DNA from: Larkinella insperata
GTDB taxonomy: Bacteria > Bacteroidota > Bacteroidia > Cytophagales > Spirosomataceae
Assembly: GCF_026248825.1 (NCBI RefSeq)
Contig: NZ_CP110973.1
Coordinates: forward strand, 3,927,501-3,991,500
Length of the DNA stretch: 64,000 nucleotides
Direction of reading: 5' to 3'
Part shown: positions 37,314 through 44,256 of the stretch, piece after piece
Layout of the letters: the number at the start of each line of letters is the position of its first letter
How positions within the stretch are numbered: position 1 is the stretch's first letter
Position numbers and translations under genes: made by a program
The notes under the pieces: generated by a model
The model's input: the letters and a program-made list of their open reading frames with translations, nothing else
Told to the model about the DNA's origin: nothing
The model's database searches: none

Positions 37314-37950
37314 GCTCAGTGGTAGAAGTACCGGAAGATGTCCGGATAATGATGCTGTTTTTTGATTTGTAAACTGGGATATCGGAGCTCAAATACGGTG
37401 AATTCCCAAATAAGCCACCCAAAATCCCTGTATGAGAAAGCTGTTCTTTTAACAAGGCAGCGCTATCTCCTAATGGTTATCACATATCGTGCCAAGTGCT
37501 AACTTGGATTTATAATAGAAAATAAATTCAGAAACTTAGAGTATTTATACTCGAGATTTGAGTAGTGTCGAAACGTTTAATTATGAGTTAAGTGGCTGAT
37601 AAATAGTGTTTTCATATTATTGGAAAGGTGAGTTGCAAAAATAAATTCACAATTATTTTTTAATACTATAATAAGTATTTTTACATTTGTAACGTAATGA
37701 AGAAAGGGATTGCCATTGATACCGTTACCGGAAGGGCTTCTTTAAGTTGCTATTATAGAGCTGGTTATGTTTGAAGGGCGAATTTTGGGTAGTGGGCTGA
37801 TGGCAAAACAACCTTATTTCGAAGACCGCCTAGAATTAGTTTACGGAATAGAAAACAACTTTTTTAATAAGTGTTTTTACTCGCTTGGAAGTTAGTTTTT
37901 TTGAGATGTTTACGTATTGCTCTGTCTTTTTAAAGTATACTCTGTCTACT
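37314..37950. other. AT-rich intergenic region upstream of the second receiver gene
   Basis: About 640 bases, strongly A/T-rich between 37490 and 37700, with no credible gene. TACATTTG at 37682-37689 fits the TAnnTTTG consensus on the + strand but is 260 bases from the receiver ATG, so it would imply a long leader. On the other strand TATTTTTG (37643-37636) could serve the polymerase gene with a 320-base leader. Neither has a proper -33 partner. Confidence 0.5.
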
Positions 37951-38403
37951 ATGGAAATCTTTAAATCGAATGTGCTGGTTGTTGAAAATAACCGCTTTCT
38001 AGTGAATGTTTTGTACAAGACTTTGTCTGATGAATTTAGTGTCACTGTAGCGGCTAACGGCTTCGAAGCCATGGCCTTGCTGGAAAAGGGCCATAAGGTT
38101 GACTTTATTGTGACGGATCTGAAATTGCCCAGGTTCAACGGACTGGAATTGATTCAATTGCTCCGCAAAAGCGAAAATTACCAAGAAATGCCTATTCTGG
38201 CCCTTTCTGAGTCCGGTGATAGCAACGCCCGGATCAGCAGCCTGGAGAGCGGTGCGGATGATTGCATGGAAAAACCGTTCAATCCGTTCGAAATACAGGC
38301 TAAAATAAAAGCGATGCTCCGGCGGGTGGAAGTAAGAAAACCGCGTTCCGTCGATGATCTGAAAAAACACTTTCCAGGCTTACGATCACTGCATTTTAAC
38401 TAA
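37951..38403 (+). CDS. Single-domain receiver protein with altered acidic pocket
   Basis: 150 residues from ATG 37951; an in-frame TTG at 37885 was rejected. It is a paralogue of the receiver at 14215. Phospho-site Asp56 (VTDLKLP), Ser86 and Lys108 (EKPFNP) are kept, but the acidic pair next to beta-1 is Glu12-Asn13-Asn14 instead of Glu-Asp-Asp. Loss of the metal-binding Asp normally weakens or abolishes phosphorylation. The ~35-residue tail has no DNA-binding fold. It stands between the polymerase region and a GT2 gene, so it may act on polysaccharide synthesis by protein contact (inference). Confidence 0.87.
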   Translation: MEIFKSNVLVVENNRFLVNVLYKTLSDEFSVTVAANGFEAMALLEKGHKVDFIVTDLKLPRFNGLELIQLLRKSENYQEMPILALSESGDSNARISSLESGADDCMEKPFNPFEIQAKIKAMLRRVEVRKPRSVDDLKKHFPGLRSLHFN

Positions 38404-38674
38404 GTCATTTGGTTATAGGCGCACAACTCTGCAATTTCTCTGTTCTACTTTATATCTACTTGGCTTTGGGGGCGTTATTCGGACATCCGGATGGAACCTC
38501 CGGGCCAGGTTTTTTTGCGCCCGATTGAATGGTATATTATTTGCTATCAGATGAGCAGAATCTGATGATTCAAAAGGCGAGATGACGGTATTGTTAAATA
38601 ACCGAAAGGTCCAATGAAATTATCAGAGGAATTAATCAACAAATTGATTTGTACTGCGATAATTTTAGCACAAT

Positions 38675-39868
38675 ATGGCCCTTCTGGAATACCTGGTTAT
38701 CCTGCCGGTTGGCATCTATCTGATCTTTAACAGCTTCTATCTTTTTATATCAGCCGTAGCGGGCTGGTTTGGCGGCAAAGACGATGTGCCCGTCACTAAA
38801 CAACCAACCCGTACCCGGCGCATTGCCGTTCTGGTGCCCGCTTACAAAGAAGATAAGGTTATCCTGGACTCTGTACAGGTTAATTTGCAACAGACGTACC
38901 CCGCCGACTTCTACGACATTTTCGTTATTGCCGATTCATTTCGCCCCGAAACCTTACAGGAATTATCCCACCTTCCGGTTAAAGTGCTGGTAGTCAGTTT
39001 TGAACAATCGACGGTTCAGAAATCGCTGACCAAAGCGCTGGAACAACTTCCCCAAGGAGTATACGACATTGTGCTGGTTTCGGATGCCGATAACCACATG
39101 GCGCCCGATTTCCTGCACCGCATTAACCTGGCTTTCGACAGCGGCTGGCGGGCCGTGCAGGGGCACCGGGTGGCTAAAAATACCAACACCAGCGTGGCGG
39201 TTTTTGACGCCATGAACGAAGAAGTCAACAACCATCTTTTCCGGAAAGGACAGCGGGCACTGGGGCTGTCGGCTTCGCTGATCGGCTCCGGAATGGCGTT
39301 TGAGCCCGAAACAATGAAGCGGGCTATGCACCAGATTCAGTCTGTAGGCGGCTACGACAAGGAGCTGGAAATGCTGCTGCTGACCGAAGGAATTCAGATT
39401 GCGTACCTGAACGATGCCCTGATTTATGACGAAAAAGTCCAGAACCTGGAAGTGTTTGAGCGGCAGCGCTCCCGCTGGATTGCGGCCCAGATTCACTTCG
39501 TCAAGCTTTATTTTGGTACGGGGATGCGGCAACTGCTGCGGGGAAATCTGCCCGCGTTCAATGGCTTGTTGAAAGGATTCCTCATTCCGCGGATTCTGTA
39601 TCTGGCCCTGCTGACCTTTGGGACGTTTCTGGGGCTGGTGTTAGGCATTCAGCCGGTATTTCAGTTTTTCGGCGGATTGCTGGCGATTCTGGTGTTCACT
39701 CTATTGACGTCCACGCCCGGCTACCTGTGGAAGAAAATTTCGATGGGGGATTTATTGACGTTGCCGTTGCTGATATTCCGAATGATTCGCTCCCTGCTAA
39801 AAGTCAAGGCCGCCAGCAAGAAATTTATGCACACACCGCACGGCGAAACGGTAGCGAAAGAAAATTGA
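38675..39868 (+). CDS. Membrane GT2 glycosyltransferase (cellulose-synthase-like)
   Basis: 397 residues: one N-terminal membrane helix (~5-30), a GT2 domain (AVLVPAYKEDKVI; VLVSDADNHM as DxD; ELEMLLLTEGIQIAYL as the TED-like motif; FERQRSRWIAAQ as the QxxRW-like motif) and two or three C-terminal helices (~305-350). The combination of DxD, TED-like and RxRW motifs is that of processive beta-glycan synthases. Chain synthesis is plausible but unproven; the C-terminal membrane domain is small. It is 270 bases from the receiver gene and may have its own promoter. Confidence 0.88.
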   Translation: MALLEYLVILPVGIYLIFNSFYLFISAVAGWFGGKDDVPVTKQPTRTRRIAVLVPAYKEDKVILDSVQVNLQQTYPADFYDIFVIADSFRPETLQELSHLPVKVLVVSFEQSTVQKSLTKALEQLPQGVYDIVLVSDADNHMAPDFLHRINLAFDSGWRAVQGHRVAKNTNTSVAVFDAMNEEVNNHLFRKGQRALGLSASLIGSGMAFEPETMKRAMHQIQSVGGYDKELEMLLLTEGIQIAYLNDALIYDEKVQNLEVFERQRSRWIAAQIHFVKLYFGTGMRQLLRGNLPAFNGLLKGFLIPRILYLALLTFGTFLGLVLGIQPVFQFFGGLLAILVFTLLTSTPGYLWKKISMGDLLTLPLLIFRMIRSLLKVKAASKKFMHTPHGETVAKEN

Positions 39869-39878
39869 ATTTAATGGA

Positions 39879-39930
39879 TTGTTGTCCGGAGTTAATCGTT
39901 TTTTTACTGATCAACTCCGGATAACAACAA
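39879..39930. terminator. Bidirectional hairpin terminator
   Basis: TTGTTGT-CCGGAGTT (39879-39893) pairs with AACTCCGG-ATA-ACAACAA (39913-39930), leaving a 3-nt bulge and a 19-nt loop that includes T7. It separates the convergent GT2 and GMC oxidoreductase genes. Confidence 0.7.
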
Positions 39931-39935
39931 CTGCT

Positions 39936-41648
39936 TTACAAATTCGTCTTTTTCATTTCCTTCACCGCATAATCCACGGCCCGGGCGGTAAATGCCATGT
40001 AGGTCAGGGACGGGTTTTGGGTGGAGGTGGAGGTCATCGAAGCACCGTCGGTGACAAAAACGTTTTTGCAGTGGTGCAACTGGTTCCACTTGTTGAGCAT
40101 CGACGTTTTCGGGTCTTTACCCATCCGGACACCGCCCATTTCGTGAATGTCTAGGCCCGGATTACGCTTATCGTCGCGGACGCGGATGTTTGTAAAACCG
40201 GCTGCGGTGAACATTTCTGTCATCTGCTCCTGATAATCCTTCACCATTTTATCGTCGTTGTCGTCGTAAGCGATGGAGATTTTCAGTTGCGGAATGCCGA
40301 ACGGGTCTTTCAGACTCTGGTCCAGCGCCACGTAGTTCGTTTCCTTCGGAATGGTTTCGCCCATCATGTGTGAACCGACACCCCAGCCGCCCAGCGTCGG
40401 GTTGGCCAGATTCGCCTTCAAGTCGGTACCGAAACCGTCCAGATTGGTTTTCGACATCCGGTAAGCTGAGAAGCCCGCGGCATATCCGCGCAGGAAGTCG
40501 GTTTCCTGTTTGTATACGTTCCGGAAACGCGGAATATACGGACCATTGGGGCGCCGTCCTTCCGTTGTAGAATCCAGAAAACCGTCGTATTCGGCTGAAA
40601 TACCGGCCCGGTAGTTATGGAAAGCCACGTATTTGCCCAGTACTCCGCTGTCATTCCCTAAGCCATTGGGGAAGCGGCTGGAAGTTGAGTTCAGCAACAC
40701 CAGGTTGGTGTTCAGCGCTGCAGCATTGACGAAAATGATGCGGGCGTAAAACTCGATCATTTGCTTTGTGGTGGCATCGATTACACGCACGCCGGTTGCC
40801 TTGCCTTTTTTCTCGTCGTAAATAATCGAGTGAACAACCGAGTTGGGACGCAGCGTCATTTTGCCGGTTTTGGCCGCCCAGGGAATCGTGGAAGCATTGC
40901 TGCTGAAGTACCCGCCGAACGGACAACCCCGCTCGCAGATCGTCCGGTGCTGGCACTGCGCCCGGCCCTGCTGCAGGTGAATCGGCTGCGGTTTGGTAAT
41001 GTGAGCTGCGCGGCCCATAATCACATGCCGGTCTTTGTACTTGGCCTTCATCTGCTGGCTAAAATATTTCTCCACGCAGTTCCACTCGTGCGGGGGCAGA
41101 AACTCGCCGTCGGGCAGGGTGGGCAAACCGTCTTTGTTCCCGGTAATACCGGCAAACTTTTCGACGTGGCTGTACCAGGGGGCAACGTCGGCGTAACTGA
41201 TCGGCCACTCCACCGCAAAACCGTCGCGGGCCGGCCCGTCGAAGTCAAACTGACTCCAGCGTTGGGTTTGCCGCGCCCAGAGCAGCGACTTTCCACCGAC
41301 CTGATAGCCCCGAATCCAGTCGAACGGTTTTTCCTGTACGTACGGGTGTTCGGCGTCTTTGACGAAAAAGTGGGCGGACGTTTCGTTGAAGGCGTAGCAC
41401 TTGCCCACAATCGGGTTTTCCTGCCGGACCGACAGCGGCAGCTGCCCCCGGTGCTCCATTTCCCAGGTATTGAGCATGGTCGTCGGGTAGTCGACGACAT
41501 GCTTTACATCGCGGCCCCGTTCCAGGACCAGCGTCCGTAATCCTTTTTCCGTCAGTTCTTTAGCCGCCCAGCCGCCACTGATTCCGGAGCCAATGACGAT
41601 GGCGTCGTAGGTGGTTGCTTTTACGGCATCGATTGCAAAATTTGCCAT
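39936..41648 (-). CDS. GMC family oxidoreductase (large subunit of a sugar dehydrogenase)
   Basis: 570 residues from ATG 41648; an in-frame TTG at 41705 would overlap the upstream gene. The FAD-binding Rossmann motif is AIVIGSGISGGWAAKELTEKG, and the C-terminal GMC region holds LDIHEMGGVRMG and the NPSLTYMAFTARAVDYA end. The CxxxCERGCPFGGYFSS-like segment (QCQHRTICERGCPFGG) has cysteines as in cluster- or heme-partnered members. Paired with the small subunit encoded upstream, it resembles the gluconate 2-dehydrogenase / glucoside 3-dehydrogenase type, which oxidises sugars and passes electrons to a cytochrome. No cytochrome gene is next to it. The substrate is unknown. Confidence 0.9.
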   Translation of the reverse strand: MANFAIDAVKATTYDAIVIGSGISGGWAAKELTEKGLRTLVLERGRDVKHVVDYPTTMLNTWEMEHRGQLPLSVRQENPIVGKCYAFNETSAHFFVKDAEHPYVQEKPFDWIRGYQVGGKSLLWARQTQRWSQFDFDGPARDGFAVEWPISYADVAPWYSHVEKFAGITGNKDGLPTLPDGEFLPPHEWNCVEKYFSQQMKAKYKDRHVIMGRAAHITKPQPIHLQQGRAQCQHRTICERGCPFGGYFSSNASTIPWAAKTGKMTLRPNSVVHSIIYDEKKGKATGVRVIDATTKQMIEFYARIIFVNAAALNTNLVLLNSTSSRFPNGLGNDSGVLGKYVAFHNYRAGISAEYDGFLDSTTEGRRPNGPYIPRFRNVYKQETDFLRGYAAGFSAYRMSKTNLDGFGTDLKANLANPTLGGWGVGSHMMGETIPKETNYVALDQSLKDPFGIPQLKISIAYDDNDDKMVKDYQEQMTEMFTAAGFTNIRVRDDKRNPGLDIHEMGGVRMGKDPKTSMLNKWNQLHHCKNVFVTDGASMTSTSTQNPSLTYMAFTARAVDYAVKEMKKTNL

Positions 41649-41661
41649 GTCTTTGGGCAGC

Positions 41662-42216
41662 TTATTTGTTTTGTTGATTTTTGGAAGTGGTATTTTTAGC
41701 AACAACCGGTACGCAGCCGTGGTAGAAGCCGGGGATCATCTGGTAGTGCATAATGTTGTTCATGACGTATTCGGAAGTCGTATACCCCCGGATGGTCATG
41801 GCTTTTACCATCGTGAAAAAGTCTTTCTGGTTCGCTTCCGCGGACTGACTCATGCCTTTAAGCAGGTCAGTGCGCTGGGCGGTGTCCAGGGCGGTAAAGG
41901 ATTTGTTGTAGGTTTTCTGGGCCAGCGTATCCACCGCCGTCAGTCCGTTGGTCAGGCTATCCTGAGCCGCTGGTTCCATACAATCGGTCACGATTTTCTG
42001 GATGAACGTGTGGACGCCCAGGGCCTTGGCCCCCGGGGTGTCGGTGGCCGGAATAATGGTTTCCACAACTTCGGCCAGCAAGGCGTCGGCCTTAGGAGAC
42101 AGCAGGGCTTGGCCCGTCGGCAGCGTCGTTGGGTTCCAGTTGGAGGCCCAGCCCGGCAGACTCACCAGCCCGCCCATCGCGAACGCCAAACTTTTAAGTG
42201 CTTTTCGTCTTTCCAC
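41662..42216 (-). CDS. Gluconate 2-dehydrogenase subunit 3 family protein
   Basis: 184 residues starting at GTG 42216 (MERRKALKSLAFAMGG); no nearby ATG gives the full leader. The N-terminus has a twin-arginine-like RRKALKSL followed by a short hydrophobic stretch, so Tat export with its folded FAD partner is likely. The body contains VVETIIPATDTPGAKALGV, the hallmark of the family. It is 13 bases upstream of the GMC gene and is needed for its export or stability in known systems. Confidence 0.9.
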   Translation of the reverse strand: MERRKALKSLAFAMGGLVSLPGWASNWNPTTLPTGQALLSPKADALLAEVVETIIPATDTPGAKALGVHTFIQKIVTDCMEPAAQDSLTNGLTAVDTLAQKTYNKSFTALDTAQRTDLLKGMSQSAEANQKDFFTMVKAMTIRGYTTSEYVMNNIMHYQMIPGFYHGCVPVVAKNTTSKNQQNK

Positions 42217-42288
42217 GAGGTGTTTGGTTAATAAATGTCAGTTTGGTTTATTTTAGGATATACAATAAGAGTTATACGGCTTTTGTCG

Positions 42289-43161
42289 CTAAATGAATAC
42301 ACGGGTGCCGGAATAATTCTGGCGGAATTCGCGCGGGGTGCAGCCGTTTTTTCGTCGGAACATCCGGTTGAAATACGACATATTATTAAAGCCGCACTTG
42401 TATGAAATTTCGGTGACGGTGTGGGTAGTGTCGATCAACAGCCGGGATGCGTGGCCGAGCCGAATTTCGTTCAAACTGTCAATAAACGTTTTTCCGGTTC
42501 GTTTTTTGATAAACCGGCTAAAAGAAACTTCCGGCATATTGACAACGCGGCTCAGATCAGCCAGCGAGATATCTTTATCGTAATTCATCTGCATGAACTC
42601 GAACGCTTTTTCCAGTCGGCGGCTGTTGTAATTCAGAGGATCGCTCGTAAACGACGCATTGGATAGCGTTCGCATGTTCCGGGATACCGACAGATCGTGC
42701 AGAATCGACATCAGCTCCAGCACCGAGTCAAAGCCGCTTTTCTGCGCCAGTCCCTCAATGCGTGGGCGCAGGGATTCGATAGTTTCCCGCGAAAACGCAA
42801 TGCCTTTGGCCGACCGCTCAAGCAACGCCCGAATGAAACTGAGCTGATTGCGCCGGAGTAGTTTTTCGTCGAACAAATCGCGGTGAAACTGGATGGTTAC
42901 CTCCTGAATCTCTTCACTATTGCACTGGTGGTTGAACCAGCCGTGCGGCAGGTTGCTGCCGACCAGCACCAGTTCCAGGTCGTCAATGACGTCGGTATGA
43001 TCGCCGATGATTCGTTTGACACCCGTTGCGTTGGCCAGAAAATTCAGTTCATATTCCTCGTGTGAATGCAGGGGGAAGTCAAAATCCTTCTTAACTCGGG
43101 AGAACAGGGTATAGCAGTCGCTTTGCGTCAGGGGCGTAATTTCCCGGTAAATTGCACTCAT
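42289..43161 (-). CDS. AraC family transcriptional regulator
   Basis: 291 residues from ATG 43161; a TTG eleven codons earlier was not used. A cupin-like N-terminal domain (FPLHSHEEYELNFL; NLPHGWFN) is followed by the two AraC HTH motifs (SLADLSRVVNMPEVSFSRFIKK and VTEISYKCGFNNMSYFNRMF). It precedes the dehydrogenase pair on the same strand by 72 bases, so it may control them or carry them on its transcript. The effector is probably a sugar (inference from neighbours and fold). Confidence 0.9.
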   Translation of the reverse strand: MSAIYREITPLTQSDCYTLFSRVKKDFDFPLHSHEEYELNFLANATGVKRIIGDHTDVIDDLELVLVGSNLPHGWFNHQCNSEEIQEVTIQFHRDLFDEKLLRRNQLSFIRALLERSAKGIAFSRETIESLRPRIEGLAQKSGFDSVLELMSILHDLSVSRNMRTLSNASFTSDPLNYNSRRLEKAFEFMQMNYDKDISLADLSRVVNMPEVSFSRFIKKRTGKTFIDSLNEIRLGHASRLLIDTTHTVTEISYKCGFNNMSYFNRMFRRKNGCTPREFRQNYSGTRVFI

Positions 43162-43191
43162 CAGCAAAAAGGCAAAGAGGAAGGTTCTAGA

Positions 43192-43199
43192 CAAAGATA
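43192..43199 (-). promoter_or_regulatory. TATCTTTG -7 element of the AraC gene
   Basis: On the minus strand this matches TAnnTTTG exactly and lies 31 bases upstream of ATG 43161, a normal distance. No TTG is found at the ideal -33 spacing. Confidence 0.45.
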
Positions 43200-43400
43200 A
43201 GTAAAAAGTACTACATTATTAGTAGATATAGTATCAAGAATTAGGGAAGGTCATTGAGCTAACATAAAAGTTAAAATTGAAAAATAAGAATACAAATCGG
43301 CTGCAATTGCACAATTGACAGAATAATATGTCTATTTGCTATTCACTTTTGTTTAAAAGAATGCTAAAAAAGTATTAATCAGAAAACGAAAATTAGTGGA

Positions 43401-43431
43401 AGGCTTCCGATACCGGAAGCCTCTTTGTTTT
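43401..43431 (+). terminator. Orphan terminator-like hairpin
   Basis: AGGCTTCCG (43401-43409) and CGGAAGCCT (43414-43422) form a perfect 9-bp stem with an ATAC loop, followed on the + strand by CTTTGTTTTTC. No + strand gene lies upstream of it before the GMC/AraC region, which is on the other strand. Confidence 0.6.
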
Positions 43432-43616
43432 TCAGAGAAACGGATGGTAAAAGAGGTTCGCTCTTCCGGCGACTCCGCAATCGCCAGTCGGGTGGCAAGC
43501 GATCCCCGGCAATAATTTACGGGGAGTGGTGGGAATTTGGCGTTTTTTAGCCAAAATTTACGGCTGAGCCCCTGAAGGCGACTCCATCGAAAGCCTAAAA
43601 ACCACAACATCAAGTC

Positions 43617-44156
43617 ATGAACGCTGAACCGACTATCAACCGCAAGTTTCCCATCGGCCTATTCGTTATCCAAAATTCCTACTCACCCGACGAACTGAGG
43701 CATAATATCAATATTCTGGAAACGACTCCGGCCCAATACCGGCAACTGGTCGAAAAACGGTCCGACGAGGAGCTGGCGAAAACGTACCGCGAAGGCAGCT
43801 GGACCATTCGACAACTGGTTCACCACGTCGCCGATATGCAGTTGCTGCATTTTTTCCGAATGAAAAAAGCCGTCACCGAACCCGACTACGACACCCTGAC
43901 GCTGGTGAGCATGGACGGCTGGGCTTCTACCGCCGACGCCAGAACCGCCCCCGTTGAAGATTCGCTGCTGCTGTTCGAAGGGGTACACCGGCGGTACGCT
44001 TACCTGGCAAAATCGCTCGATGAATCGCAACTGGCCCGGAAGTGCTACCATCCGGTTCGGCAACTCTGGTTCGACCAGGCACAGGCGGTGGCCATGTCGG
44101 CCTGGCACGTACAGCATCATTTGGCCCATATCAAACTGGCTTTGGGAGAGCTTTAA
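43617..44156 (+). CDS. DinB-fold protein, YfiT-like (bacillithiol/thiol S-transferase family)
   Basis: 179 residues. The four-helix DinB fold has three metal-ligand histidines placed as in Bacillus YfiT: one in RQLVHHVADMQ and two in WHVQHHLAHI. The opening KFPIGLFVIQNSYSPDELRHNI is characteristic of the YfiT branch. YfiT relatives are metal-dependent thiol transferases or hydrolases; the natural substrate here is unknown. The start ATG 43617 is clear. It may be transcribed with the GH2 gene, about 100 bases downstream. Confidence 0.87.
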   Translation: MNAEPTINRKFPIGLFVIQNSYSPDELRHNINILETTPAQYRQLVEKRSDEELAKTYREGSWTIRQLVHHVADMQLLHFFRMKKAVTEPDYDTLTLVSMDGWASTADARTAPVEDSLLLFEGVHRRYAYLAKSLDESQLARKCYHPVRQLWFDQAQAVAMSAWHVQHHLAHIKLALGEL

Positions 44157-44256
44157 ACGCAAGTGGATGCGGGTGCCCGGCAGGTTTGCCGGGATCATCA
44201 GCGTGCCAAGAGGTTCCGCTTCCCGCAGGGAATCTTGGCAATTAACGCAAATCACC

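Larger units (their letters stand above)
43162..43616. other. Intergenic region between AraC gene and YfiT-like gene
   Basis: About 455 AT-rich bases with no supported protein gene; an 86-codon leftward frame crosses the hairpin at 43401-43422 and looks spurious. It holds a -7-like element for the AraC gene and an orphan terminator-like hairpin, listed separately. Confidence 0.55.

Noticed and set aside
43353..43613. 86-codon leftward frame upstream of the YfiT-like gene
   Set aside because: It runs through the terminator-like hairpin and the promoter of the divergent gene and has no recognisable feature.
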